A DNA stretch of 50,142 nucleotides. Source: Desmonostoc muscorum FACHB-395. GTDB lineage: Bacteria; Cyanobacteriota; Cyanobacteriia; Cyanobacteriales; Nostocaceae. Below are positions 24,062 through 33,670 of this stretch, in pieces (position 1 is the stretch's first letter; the number at the start of each line of letters is the position of its first letter). The stretch is taken from the NCBI RefSeq assembly GCF_014698035.1, contig NZ_JACJSF010000059.1, positions 1-50,142 on the forward strand, in the 5' to 3' direction. The translations under genes and the position numbers were made by a program. A model generated the notes under the pieces. It saw nothing but the letters and a program-made list of their open reading frames with translations. It ran no database searches and was not told where the DNA came from.

Positions 24062-26233
24062 TTACATTGTGTTGACTGATAACTTCACCGTTGCATTCTT
24101 CCATGCATTTTCTAATTCTGAATTGAGTTCCGGAGGAACCTTTTTGCACTGCTTCTCCAAGCTTTCGATCAACCCAAAGAGCGATCGACCATTCATCTTG
24201 TGGATTTCCTGCTTTTCATAATCACAATTGGAGATTTGCAGATCATTACAAAACACCTTTTCGGCTTCCGCATAGTTTTGCTGGCGATAATAGGCTGCAC
24301 CCAGCGATTCCCGCACTGGGTAATACCAGTCTGGTGGCTCGTTGTATTTCAAACCATCTTCCAGAGCCACAGCTTTTGTCCAAATATTGATAATCCGCTC
24401 ATTAGGGGTATTTCCCTTGAAAGACACGGAGTCTTGATTCAAGGCTGGGTATTTCTCTTGCCTATTTTTTATCTCGTTAATAAAGTCATTACTTACTTCT
24501 GGAGTCAGAGCCTCTAGTGTACGCGCTACAAGAACTAAGTTAGCAATCCGAAATAGGTCGGAGGCATTGTTGTTACCGTATTGCAATTCTGGAGGAGCTT
24601 GACCAACTTTTTTCCAAAATTTCTCAAGCTTTGCTAGAGCTGACTCTATTGTAACGGGATGAGTAGTAGTAGCCAAATATTTCAAAACTTGCCCATACGA
24701 CTGCATTGCGTTGGTAAAGGGCAAATCGCGCTGGGTGAAAAATTCAAATAAGGCTTCCTCACACCTGATCTTCGACAGAAAATCCCATGCGTTAAAGCGT
24801 ATTGCAGTCCAGATAGGAACGGTAAAGAAATAATCGTCCTTGGCTTGAACCAGTGTCTGATTATGGAGTGGGTTATAACCATTCCAACTATATTTTTTTG
24901 TGTTTTTTAACAATTCTTGCGCTGCTGCGATCGCCTCACTTGAACGTCCTTGAATTGAGAGCGTATCAGCCAGAAAATGCAGATTATGACTTAGATAGTG
25001 TAGGGGATAGCGGGCTGTTTCGGAAGTTTGGTGGATATAAGCTCGGTCTACATATAGGGCTTTATAGTTAGCCTCCGTTGCCTTGGTGTACTTACCAATT
25101 CGTTCATAGACATGGGAGGGCATATGTTGTATGTGACCTGCTGCGGGCGCGAGTTCTGCGATTCGACGGGCACTGGGCAAAGCCACTTCCGGACAGGGGG
25201 ATTCCTCGGTTGCGTGAATAAAATAGTGATTTGCTCCTATATGTTTCGGCTGGCGAGTGAAAACCTCTTCTAGGACTGGAAGAGCCTTTTCAATTTCAGG
25301 AGTTGGTTTGCCTTTTCTCCAACCTTGCCACGGACAGTGTTTTGTTCCTGTATTTCCTATATAATTCGAGTCGAGAGGGGGAGATTTTTCTAGTAGGTTA
25401 TCGAAAAACTTTTTAATTTCAGGAGTCAGATCACCTTGTGTCCACCATTCCCACGGATGAATATTCATTAGAGCCGCCGCGTAGAGCGTTGCTACATCAT
25501 CGTTGTTTTCGTGTGCTTTTTGAAGTTTTTCCATTGCATCAGCATAGGCTCTCGCATCAACACATACATATTTCCCTGTTGGATCTACATACACTTTGTT
25601 TCCCTGTGCATCGACACACACTGGTAGACCAGATTTAACATCGGCGTTGAGTGAAGCCGCTTCGATGTTTGCATTGGAAGTCACTTGCTCCACTAGCACT
25701 TTGCTAGCATTATCATGTACTGGCTCTTTATTAGTGCGTTTGTACCGTTGGGCAAGAGCCTCTGCGTAATCCTTTTCTGGCGATCGATTAGCCGCTTTCT
25801 CCTTTGCTAAATTGACGGCTTTGTAAGCCAAATTTAAACATGCATCTGTGGCACCCGTGTTAATATCTGGACTTGCTGCCATTGCAATTCCCCAGTAGGG
25901 CATTGCTGCTTCTGGGTCATACTTTGCAGCCTGATTGAAGGAATGGATTGCTTCCGGGTGGTTGAAAGCATAAAGCAGGGTCATGCCTTGGTTGAGATAA
26001 TCTTGTGCCTCTTGAACACCCGACCCTTGTCTCATAATTGGGTACTTATGATTTCCCAGACCTGAAAAAAGCGGTTCGGTGTAGCCTGGTGGCAGGGCTT
26101 TAATGCAATCTTCAATGTAGATAGCAGAAGCTTCGGCATTCCCTGGGTGTATTGCTAAAACTAGCGCAACGACAACACACGCTATCAAATACTTTACCAG
26201 AGAAAAACTCATAAGCTGAAATATATTTGTCAT
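24062..26233 (-). CDS. Secreted TPR-repeat protein of unknown function
   Basis: The 723 residues start with a signal peptide (hydrophobic core about 13-30, NAEASA). Helical repeats follow: QEAQDYLNQGMTLLYAFNHPEAIHSFNQAA is a TPR-like unit, and more occur near the C-terminus (AAYYRQQNYAEAEKVF). The central part has the conserved phrases NHYFIHATEES and HIQHMPSHVYERIGKY, found in a group of bacterial TPR proteins whose role is unknown. A small inserted segment (VCVDAQGNKVYVDPTGKYVCVDAR) has two Cys in a repeat. It lies 263 bp after the start of the c-heme gene and 254 bp before the NRPS, all on one strand. Function with the NRPS is not shown. Confidence 0.75.
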   Translation of the reverse strand: MTNIFQLMSFSLVKYLIACVVVALVLAIHPGNAEASAIYIEDCIKALPPGYTEPLFSGLGNHKYPIMRQGSGVQEAQDYLNQGMTLLYAFNHPEAIHSFNQAAKYDPEAAMPYWGIAMAASPDINTGATDACLNLAYKAVNLAKEKAANRSPEKDYAEALAQRYKRTNKEPVHDNASKVLVEQVTSNANIEAASLNADVKSGLPVCVDAQGNKVYVDPTGKYVCVDARAYADAMEKLQKAHENNDDVATLYAAALMNIHPWEWWTQGDLTPEIKKFFDNLLEKSPPLDSNYIGNTGTKHCPWQGWRKGKPTPEIEKALPVLEEVFTRQPKHIGANHYFIHATEESPCPEVALPSARRIAELAPAAGHIQHMPSHVYERIGKYTKATEANYKALYVDRAYIHQTSETARYPLHYLSHNLHFLADTLSIQGRSSEAIAAAQELLKNTKKYSWNGYNPLHNQTLVQAKDDYFFTVPIWTAIRFNAWDFLSKIRCEEALFEFFTQRDLPFTNAMQSYGQVLKYLATTTHPVTIESALAKLEKFWKKVGQAPPELQYGNNNASDLFRIANLVLVARTLEALTPEVSNDFINEIKNRQEKYPALNQDSVSFKGNTPNERIINIWTKAVALEDGLKYNEPPDWYYPVRESLGAAYYRQQNYAEAEKVFCNDLQISNCDYEKQEIHKMNGRSLFGLIESLEKQCKKVPPELNSELENAWKNATVKLSVNTM

Positions 26234-26496
26234 CTCTTTTGATGAATTGAAGTGTATCTGAGATAAGACTGGCTTCGTTTGATTGTTAGCGGATAACTCA
26301 TAAGTTTCTTTTATGATGTATTAAAAGCAATCAACTTTTTTGGATTCTAGAGAAATGTATTATAAGTTACTCTTTTTTGGTGAGTGCAAAACTTTTCGCT
26401 CTACGGAATTTGCAGCATCTTATACTGAAATGGCAAGGCGATCGCACTCACACTTTTACAGAAGCGCGAGCGATCGCACGTAAAACCAAACTTCAG

Positions 26497-28308
26497 CTAC
26501 TGAGATGACTTCGAGAGAAATTGTTGTATAAACCTTTGCACGTTAGAAAGAGCATCTCCACCCACTTCTGGTGCTTTGACTTGTCCATTCAGAAGAATGA
26601 AACTGAAGTCTCCGCCTGCATTCGTTGCATTGCCATGACAACCCATGCAGCCTCCCATGTTAAATTGATTGCCTTTATGGACAACATTCGCGTACTGATT
26701 TTTGGAACCGAAAGCAAATCCGGGGATCTGTTTTCCAGAGGCAAAGTCGGTAATCAAATTCTCCTTCTTGTTTGGATCAAACTGTCCACTGAAGAACTGC
26801 AAATTAAAATCAGTCTCTACCACCTCGTTAGCCAGATAGTAGCTGGCGACATTCGGACCAGTGTAGGGCTTACCAGGAGCATCCGCATCTTTAGTCAGAG
26901 GAACCCACTGAACATTCACCAGCTTGTAATTGAGCCAGGGAGATGAGGAAAGATTATGGTTATGAATATAGTCTGAAATCACGGAGTGGGCCAATTTATT
27001 GACTTCAATGATCTCATTAGGAATTTGGTTGACGCGCCTGTTAATGCTAATTGGCACTTGAGGCAGAGCCTTCGAGCCGGGGGTATTCCGATAGTAGAGG
27101 CGTAGATCGGTTGGAGAATGAGTTGTAGATGCATCTGGAGGTATCAGCGGATCAAATTTTTGAGAATCATTCATCCCGATCCCAGTGGCAGCAGTCTCGT
27201 ATATTGCGTCCGGATCGGGGTTTGAAGGCTTGGGTGTATTGCTGAAGATTTTGGGGTCAAAAGGGTTCTTAGAAAAAATGTTAGAATCTTTTACCTGACC
27301 GTCTACGTCTTCAACAGGAAAGCCATCTTCTTCGGCAATGTTGTCAGCCTGACTAAAGGTGGCGAAGATGAAGTAGGGAGCGGATGGTGTCTTTTGGATA
27401 ATGTGCAAAGCTCCCATGCCCCATCCATTTTCAGATTGCACAAAACAGTACCCACCTGGGTTATTTGGAAGCAATCGATTTTTGTAGAAACGCACAGGGG
27501 CAACGTGGAACTTGCTACTATCTTCATCCTTATTCAACTGACGCCAAGCACTCTTGATCTCGATCGTGTTGAATGGCAAGGAAATAAAATAATGATTAAT
27601 GGGGTCTGGGATTGGATATTGCTTATGGCTCTTAAGCATATTTTGGGTTCTTATTTGAGCGCTATCAAAGAAGTAGCGGCCACGCAGAGCAATATTCCAT
27701 CTTAGATTTTTAACATAGTCGTACTCTTGTTGATTCGCTTTGGCCAGGTATAAAAATTGCTGTCCTAGTAGAGGATCTGTAGGAGCCTTGCCAGCGGACA
27801 TGACATTTAGGCCAATCTCGTCGTGTTCATCTAAGTTAATGTAAGGATTTTTTAGTGGGGTGTTGCCATTGCAGCTATCGATTTCTTCAGGGCTGTAATA
27901 GTAATGTGGTCCATTTTCGGAGGGAGAACCATTGTCGAAGGGGTTTTTGGCTTTTTTGCTATCCCCTGGATATATCTCCACCTTATTCCTTAGCGTTTCC
28001 CATACAAGGGGCTTGTCATCTGAGCCAAAGAATGAATTTGTATCTAGTAGACCTCGATGGTTGGGGTCAGCCGGCCAATTGAGGGCAATGAACTCTTTCC
28101 AGGCAAAAATGGCGGCTTGTGTCAAAGTGGCCTCTGATGCAGGCTTACCATTAGAGAAAATGTCTTTAGGTATATCACCACTGATGCTGATCGTGTTGGG
28201 GTCGTCTGCTGGTTCACTCGCCAGTGTATGGGTGGGATAGCTCACAACTAAGAGGCTAAAGAGTATAATTCCAAACAACACAGCTAAAATTCTGGTTAAA
28301 CTTTTCAT
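26497..28308 (-). CDS. Secreted protein with one C-terminal c-type heme motif
   Basis: Signal peptide at the N-terminus (MKSLTRILAVLFGIILFSLL, then TLASEP). The 603-residue protein carries a single CXXCH heme attachment motif, CMGCH, at about 554-558 within NMGGCMGCHGNATNAGGDFSF, near the C-terminus. The large N-terminal region (FAWKEFIALNWPA, then FDSAQIRTQNML) does not match an enzyme I know. It should be periplasmic or thylakoid-lumenal and mature through the cytochrome c system. It is upstream of the TPR gene on the same strand, and the two secreted proteins probably act together. Confidence 0.75.
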   Translation of the reverse strand: MKSLTRILAVLFGIILFSLLVVSYPTHTLASEPADDPNTISISGDIPKDIFSNGKPASEATLTQAAIFAWKEFIALNWPADPNHRGLLDTNSFFGSDDKPLVWETLRNKVEIYPGDSKKAKNPFDNGSPSENGPHYYYSPEEIDSCNGNTPLKNPYINLDEHDEIGLNVMSAGKAPTDPLLGQQFLYLAKANQQEYDYVKNLRWNIALRGRYFFDSAQIRTQNMLKSHKQYPIPDPINHYFISLPFNTIEIKSAWRQLNKDEDSSKFHVAPVRFYKNRLLPNNPGGYCFVQSENGWGMGALHIIQKTPSAPYFIFATFSQADNIAEEDGFPVEDVDGQVKDSNIFSKNPFDPKIFSNTPKPSNPDPDAIYETAATGIGMNDSQKFDPLIPPDASTTHSPTDLRLYYRNTPGSKALPQVPISINRRVNQIPNEIIEVNKLAHSVISDYIHNHNLSSSPWLNYKLVNVQWVPLTKDADAPGKPYTGPNVASYYLANEVVETDFNLQFFSGQFDPNKKENLITDFASGKQIPGFAFGSKNQYANVVHKGNQFNMGGCMGCHGNATNAGGDFSFILLNGQVKAPEVGGDALSNVQRFIQQFLSKSSQ

Positions 28309-28661
28309 AGTTCCCCAAGTCAGTGTGTGGATAGAAGGCGATCGCTGACTTTAGACATTTTGTACTTAGCCTCCTGTTGGTTTGTTCGTTCTACTTATGA
28401 ATTATTAAGTTATTGAGCTTCAACGAGAAATAGATAAAGTTGGTATGTTTGTGTAAAGTTATATTGCTGTAAACCACAATGTACACAATAAGTTAATTTT
28501 GTCAATATACTAAATTGGTCAATTAATTTCCCAACTAGAAGCTGAGGTTGGTTCCAAGAGGCGCGATGACGAATTACAGATACCAAGTCAGCAGGCGTTT
28601 AACCAGAAGTTGGCGATCGCTCTCAACTGCCCTTTCTCCACAATCTGTTCGGTAGTTAAAA
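28309..28661. other. Intergenic region without a recognised gene
   Basis: About 350 bp between the c-heme gene's start and the proX stop. It contains two GCGATCGC-type sites and an AT-rich stretch near 28430-28530 that probably holds the promoter of the c-heme gene. No RNA gene or ORF of interest seen. Confidence 0.5.
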
Positions 28662-29741
28662 TTATTTAGAAGCTTTTCCAGCAATTCTTGCTTCTTCTAG
28701 CCAACCATCAACCAGCGCTTGATGGTTTTTCACCCACTCTTCGGCATGATGACGGATATCTTTTGAGCGATTTTGACCCTCATGGGCGAGTTTTTCTTGG
28801 GTAATAAGATCCTCAAAAGGAACCTGAACCAGTTCAAACCAGCGTTTGGCGGCTGGGTTAGCCGCTAAAAATTGCCGGGAAGCCACAAAACGCCCTCTAT
28901 CCGGAATAAATCCAAGATTCTTCCCGCCTACCGTGGTATCTTTTTGTGTCATTTCTTTTCCCTTTTCTCCTGGTAAAGAGGTAAAGGGGACTTCTAACCA
29001 AACCACATCTTTACCTGGTTGTAAGACTGAAGTCAACCAGTCAAGATTAAAACTGTTATAGAGTACGGGTTTTCCTTGCTGATAGCGAGCAATGATATCT
29101 GCTTTTAGAACTTCAAATTCTCCTTTATCCTGTTTGACAGTATCCTCTAATCCGTAAACTTTTAAGTGACGATCAATAATCAGCTCACAGGCAAAACCCG
29201 GATTGCAACCCGTTAAATTTGCTTTACCATCTCCGTCTGAGTCAAACAGTTTAGCAAGTTTTGGGTCTTTAAGTTGCACGAGATTCGTAATTTTATATTG
29301 ATCGGCAGTCTTCTTATCAATCGAATAACCTTGAATAAGATTACTGGAAACAAACATTCCAACACGCTCCAGTTTCTTTTCACCACCAGCTTTTTCAAAG
29401 AAGATGGAATGCAACTTTTCTGAAGTGGTAGCAACATCTATTTCGTCATTACCGAGAGCAAGAAATATAGTAGTTGTATTCGATACCTTTAGTTCTTCGA
29501 CTTCATAACCAAGCTTTTCTAACCCAATGCGAAGGATTTCTACAGCAAATTGTGACGCTACTATACTACTAGCAGCAGGGCGTACTTTAACCCCCTTACC
29601 AGGTAACTCTACTTCTGTCGATTGACTGCTACCTGGAGATTTTGTAGCGCTTTCGGGAATTGATTGGCAGGCAATTAAACCGACAAGCAAGGCTAATACT
29701 AGAGCAAAAGTTTGTTTTATTTTGTGTGCTTTCATTATCAA
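28662..29741 (-). CDS. proX: Glycine betaine/proline ABC transporter substrate-binding lipoprotein
   Basis: The lipoprotein signal ends in LIAC (VGLIACQSIP). The following 330 residues are of the ProX/OpuAC type, with VKVRPAASSIVASQFAVEIL, a GYEVEELKVSNTTTIFLAL segment and a large C-terminal lobe ending in WLEEARIAGKA. ProX binds compatible solutes such as glycine betaine outside the inner membrane and hands them to ProW. It is the last gene of the minus-strand proV-(uma2)-proW-proX set, 105 bp after proW. A start at the third residue (MKAHKIKQ) is equally possible. Confidence 0.88.
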   Translation of the reverse strand: MIMKAHKIKQTFALVLALLVGLIACQSIPESATKSPGSSQSTEVELPGKGVKVRPAASSIVASQFAVEILRIGLEKLGYEVEELKVSNTTTIFLALGNDEIDVATTSEKLHSIFFEKAGGEKKLERVGMFVSSNLIQGYSIDKKTADQYKITNLVQLKDPKLAKLFDSDGDGKANLTGCNPGFACELIIDRHLKVYGLEDTVKQDKGEFEVLKADIIARYQQGKPVLYNSFNLDWLTSVLQPGKDVVWLEVPFTSLPGEKGKEMTQKDTTVGGKNLGFIPDRGRFVASRQFLAANPAAKRWFELVQVPFEDLITQEKLAHEGQNRSKDIRHHAEEWVKNHQALVDGWLEEARIAGKASK

Positions 29742-29846
29742 TGGGTTAATTAACTTTGACTATCTCACCTGAAAATAGAAGTTAGAAGTTCGGAGTATGT
29801 TCTTAAAATATGGGCGCTTAGGCTAGGGAGAAAAAAGTTTTTTATC

Positions 29847-30884
29847 CTATTTTTTGAGAGTGATAGTTGACCGGTCACTGAGCGTAGTCGAAGTGTTAAC
29901 TCTTAATCTAGAAACGAGAAAACCAATCGGCCCTTGTTGCAGCCAAGAACCTTTGCTGCTGACTTTCCCTACAGCCTGAGTAATCCGGTCCAGCATAATT
30001 GCCAGCAAGACAATGCACAATCCTCCAACAGCAGCGAGTCCCACATCCAGGCGACCAACACCCTGCAATACCATCAACCCTAGTCCTGGCACAGCAATCA
30101 TTGAGGTAACTACCGACATTCCCAATGCAAACAGGATAGTTTGGTTTAACCCCGTAAGAATGGTCGGCATAGCTAGGGGAATTTGAGCCTCCCACAGAAC
30201 CTGCCAAGGAGTTGACCCAAAAGCGATCGCCGCTTCCACCACTTCTTCAGAGACTTGTCGGATACCCAGATTCGTGAGGCGAATCAGAGGCGGAAGTGCA
30301 AAGACGATGGTTGCCATCACCCCAGGAACTTTGCCAATGCCAAATAGCATGACGACAGGAACCAGATAGACGAAGATGGGGATGGTTTGCATGACATCAA
30401 GAAGTGGTCGGACAAATCCCACTAGGCGATCGCTCCTGGCACAGGCAATACCCAGCGGAATACCGATCGCCACGCAAAATGCTACCGCAGTCACCACCAA
30501 GGAAAGTGTCACCATTGCCTCCTTCCACGCCCCAACAAAACCAATTAAGGTCAATGCAGAGATGCTATAAATCGCAATTTTTCTCCCTGCCACCTGCCAT
30601 GTCATTAACCCGATAATCATCAGGAAAATTAGGGGAGGAATGGATTGGAACATCACTTCTATAGAGTCAAGCGCGAATTTAATCGGGACACGAATCGCTT
30701 GAAAGATAGGGCGAAAGTTGTCAACGAGGAAATTAACCGCAGCGTTAACCCAATTATCTAAAGGTATAGTATAAAGCTCAAAGGGGTTTAATATAATATC
30801 CAACCCAGATTGGCTCTTGGCAATGAGATAAGCGCCTAGAGTTAACTCATTTAACACAATAGAGCCTCCTGATACAAATGGCAA
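29847..30884 (-). CDS. proW: Glycine betaine/proline ABC transporter permease
   Basis: The 345 residues have a cytoplasmic/linker N-terminus of about 75 residues and then about six hydrophobic helices. The permease coupling motif lies around EVVEAAIAFGSTPWQVLWEAQIPLAMPTI (EAA loop), preceded by the IPLGIACARSD region typical of ProW/OpuAB. It forms the channel of the importer with ProV and ProX. Two GTG/ATG starts near 30857-30884 are possible. The C-terminal 30 residues are basic and unconserved. Confidence 0.88.
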   Translation of the reverse strand: MPFVSGGSIVLNELTLGAYLIAKSQSGLDIILNPFELYTIPLDNWVNAAVNFLVDNFRPIFQAIRVPIKFALDSIEVMFQSIPPLIFLMIIGLMTWQVAGRKIAIYSISALTLIGFVGAWKEAMVTLSLVVTAVAFCVAIGIPLGIACARSDRLVGFVRPLLDVMQTIPIFVYLVPVVMLFGIGKVPGVMATIVFALPPLIRLTNLGIRQVSEEVVEAAIAFGSTPWQVLWEAQIPLAMPTILTGLNQTILFALGMSVVTSMIAVPGLGLMVLQGVGRLDVGLAAVGGLCIVLLAIMLDRITQAVGKVSSKGSWLQQGPIGFLVSRLRVNTSTTLSDRSTITLKK

Positions 30885-30918
30885 AAAGAGCGAGGAGTTA
30901 ACTTAACTTACTTAATAT

Positions 30919-31530
30919 TTAAATCGCACCTCGAAAAATTTGTTTAGCAGTTAAATTCAATTCTGGAAAAACAGAAGAAACAATTTGCTCATCCCCACAA
31001 AATTGTGTGATTTGATATTCATCATCAGTCAACTGACAGATAGAAAGTGTTGGCTGTTTAGGATTCCCGGTAAATCTTTTAGCTCCAAGTCCTAGATAAT
31101 CAACAATCCAGTATTCGGGAATTCCAATGCTTTGATATTTCCCAAATTTAGTGTAGTAATCATCATCCCAATTAGTGGAAACAACTTCCACAATTAATGG
31201 AACTGAAGCACCTTTAATTACAGTAGATTTTTTCTTCCATAATGGCTCATTCACAAGATTTGTACGATTTAATAATAATACATCAGGTGAGTAACATGCT
31301 TCGCTCGTGGGAGATTTTACTAATGCTGTTTTTGGGATGAAGTAAGGTAATTTTAATCGAATATATTCAAAGCTTATTTGACCCGCTATAAAACCTACAA
31401 TATCCTCATGGTCGCCTGTCGGTTGCGCCATTTCAATTATTACTCCATCATGTAGTTCGTAACGTCCGCCTTCTGGACGCCATTCTGTAAATTCATCAAA
31501 AGTTACTAGTTTAGGTAATGCTTGAGTCAT
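30919..31530 (-). CDS. Uma2 (DUF820) family nuclease-like protein
   Basis: The 203 residues start with LVTFDEFTEWRPEGGRYELHDGVIIEM, the family hallmark, and continue with SPDVLLL, VPLIVEVVSTNWDDDYYTKFGKYQSIGIPEYWIVD, which holds the PD-(D/E)XK-like active-site residues (Asp, Glu-Val-Val, Lys). These genes are very numerous in cyanobacteria; their function is unknown although the fold is that of restriction endonucleases. It sits between proV and proW on the same strand, 34 bp before the proW start, so it is probably an insertion into the transport operon. Confidence 0.88.
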   Translation of the reverse strand: MTQALPKLVTFDEFTEWRPEGGRYELHDGVIIEMAQPTGDHEDIVGFIAGQISFEYIRLKLPYFIPKTALVKSPTSEACYSPDVLLLNRTNLVNEPLWKKKSTVIKGASVPLIVEVVSTNWDDDYYTKFGKYQSIGIPEYWIVDYLGLGAKRFTGNPKQPTLSICQLTDDEYQITQFCGDEQIVSSVFPELNLTAKQIFRGAI

Positions 31531-31703
31531 ACTGTTTCCTTCTCTGTAGATAATGGTTTATTTTGCTAGCTTGTTTCCTTTATTTATGCCACCTCTTTAT
31601 CTTGCTTATTTGTAGCCAAATTAGGTTCATTTTCAGTCAGCCTTCGGATAACGTTTTGCTATCAGTTAAAATTGGGGATTTTGCTGTAATAACTAAATCA
31701 ATA

Positions 31704-32894
31704 CTACTGAATGTTGCTAATACTAGTAAGAATATCAGACGCTTCAATAACACCTTGGAATTTCTCATCGGCATCAACCACCGCCACTGGAAGTCCTTCT
31801 TGGTAGAGGTGAAAAATATTTTCTAAGCTGATATTAGCATTGGCTTGAGGAAAGTTTTGCAGCATCACAGAAGTAAGGTCTTCACTTCCTTGTCGGATTG
31901 CTTCTTCAAGAAATTTTTTCGTAACCATGCCAACGAGTTTACCACCCCGATCGACAACGTACATTTGTTTGAGGTTATGGTGTAACATTTCCTCAAGTGC
32001 CACTCTAGAGGAGTTTTGACCGAGAATCAAGGTAGTGGTTTGACGAGCAATTGACCCGGCTTTGAGGACTTGGGCGCGGTTGACATCTTGAGTAAAGGCG
32101 CGGATGTAGTCGGAGGCTGGTTGAGTAATGAGTTCAGAGGGGGTACCAACTTGAACAATACAGCCATCTTTCATGACGGCAATGCGATCGCCAATTTTCA
32201 GTGCCTCATGAATATCGTGACTGATAAATATAATAGTTTTGTGCAGTTCTTTCTGGAGGCGCAGCAATTCATCCTGCATTTCCCGGCGAATCAGTGGATC
32301 TAGGGCGCTGAATGGCTCATCCATCAGTAAAATCTCTGCATCTGTCGCCAAAGCACGGGCTAAACCCACCCGTTGCTGCATCCCACCACTCAGCGAGTCA
32401 GGCAAATAATTCCCCCATTGCGCTAAACCTACTATTTCTAAGGCTTCCAGGGTTTTTTGGCGGCGATAAGCTTTGTCCACTCCCCGCACCAAAAGACCAT
32501 ACTCTACATTCTCAGCAACAGTTTTGTGGGGAAACAACCCAAATCGCTGAAAAACCATCGACACTTTCGTTAGGCGAATCTCCCGCATCCGTTTCTCGCC
32601 AACATGGGCAACATCTTCATCATCAATGTAAATATGTCCGCTAGTGGGATTAATCAGACGGTTGATGCAGCGAACCAAGGTAGATTTTCCCGAACCGGAT
32701 AACCCCATCACCACAAACAATTCCCCTTGATTAACCGTCAGAGATACATCGGCAATGCCCAGCACGTGAAGAGTTGCTTGCAAGATATAATCTTTAGACT
32801 TGCCTTCTCGAAACAGTTTGAGAGCAGCATGAGATTTTTCTCCATAAATTTTGATGAGATGCTCAATGCAAATTTTGGGTTTTGAATTTGTCAT
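31704..32894 (-). CDS. proV: Glycine betaine/proline ABC transporter ATPase with CBS domains
   Basis: ATP-binding domain with Walker A GLSGSGKST (about 65-75), Q-loop VFQRFGLFPHKTV, signature LSGGMQQRV, Walker B ILLMDEPFSALDP and switch HDIHEA. The C-terminal part (about 280-396) holds a CBS pair (MYVVDRGGKLVGMVT, VAVVDADEKFQGVIEASDIL), which in ProV/OpuA senses ionic strength. The 396-residue length is normal for the family. First gene of the transport set; its promoter must lie in the 32,895-33,450 gap. Confidence 0.92.
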   Translation of the reverse strand: MTNSKPKICIEHLIKIYGEKSHAALKLFREGKSKDYILQATLHVLGIADVSLTVNQGELFVVMGLSGSGKSTLVRCINRLINPTSGHIYIDDEDVAHVGEKRMREIRLTKVSMVFQRFGLFPHKTVAENVEYGLLVRGVDKAYRRQKTLEALEIVGLAQWGNYLPDSLSGGMQQRVGLARALATDAEILLMDEPFSALDPLIRREMQDELLRLQKELHKTIIFISHDIHEALKIGDRIAVMKDGCIVQVGTPSELITQPASDYIRAFTQDVNRAQVLKAGSIARQTTTLILGQNSSRVALEEMLHHNLKQMYVVDRGGKLVGMVTKKFLEEAIRQGSEDLTSVMLQNFPQANANISLENIFHLYQEGLPVAVVDADEKFQGVIEASDILTSISNIQ

Positions 32895-33670
32895 TCCCTA
32901 ACTATGCTCAAAAGTAAAGAACGTGTTATAAAACTCTAAATATATGGTGCTTCATAAGCGTGATGGTTCACCATAATAGAGATTTATGATTTCTTCCAAA
33001 TTTACAAAACTGGCATTCAGACTTCATGTTTTTGAATTTAAGCATAATTGACTATCGTTGGCTAGCTTCCCTTTCTGAGGAGCGGAAAATAACAGGTCAA
33101 CTATCTAATTTGGGAGCGTATCTTAAAAGCTCTATATTGCAGTAAATCGGCTAAATTTTTTTAGGTATATTTTTCTGGAAATTAGGGGTGCAATAGCGTT
33201 CGGCCTTGGCGCATAGTAAGTAGAGCTTTCAGCAGATCGCGCTCACTTGTTACTATTGCTCCTTTGGCAAACTCTTGTCAACTTAACTTGTCAACAATAA
33301 TATATTTATCCTACTTTTCCTACTTTCCTAAGTAAAACCCCAAGTATTATTAAGCTATTCTTTGAAACAACTAATATCTTTTGTGTTTTTAGTGTTATTC
33401 TCCTACCCAAATTCTATTACGCGGTTTTGGTAATAGGCTATTCTAAATCTTCTCTCTTATTTCTGTTCTAACTGGGCTAAACACTGCTTAATGAAACCGA
33501 CCAGTTCCTCGACCCATGCTTGACACTCATGCCAAGCAACTATCCAATTTTGACCATATAAACCTATCCAGAAATTACTGTGACGTTTTTGAGTTCTATT
33601 TTTTTCTTGTCTACGACAAATAAATATAAGATTCAGTTAGACATCAATAACAAGGTGTTCGACTATAGGA
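32895..33670. other. Long gap upstream of proV
   Basis: AT-rich and mostly without genes. It should contain the proV promoter. The part near the IS630 element contains a readable remnant described separately. No tRNA or other RNA gene was recognised. Confidence 0.5.
33457..33636 (-). pseudogene. C-terminal remnant of an unknown protein beside the IS630 element
   Basis: An open minus-strand frame of about 58 codons with no start codon reads FICRRQEKNRTQKRHSNFW, then ending FIKQCLAQLEQK. The composition is protein-like (WIVAWHECQAWVEELVGF). The upstream part is lost just before the IS630 left end at 33675. I do not recognise the family. Confidence 0.35.
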
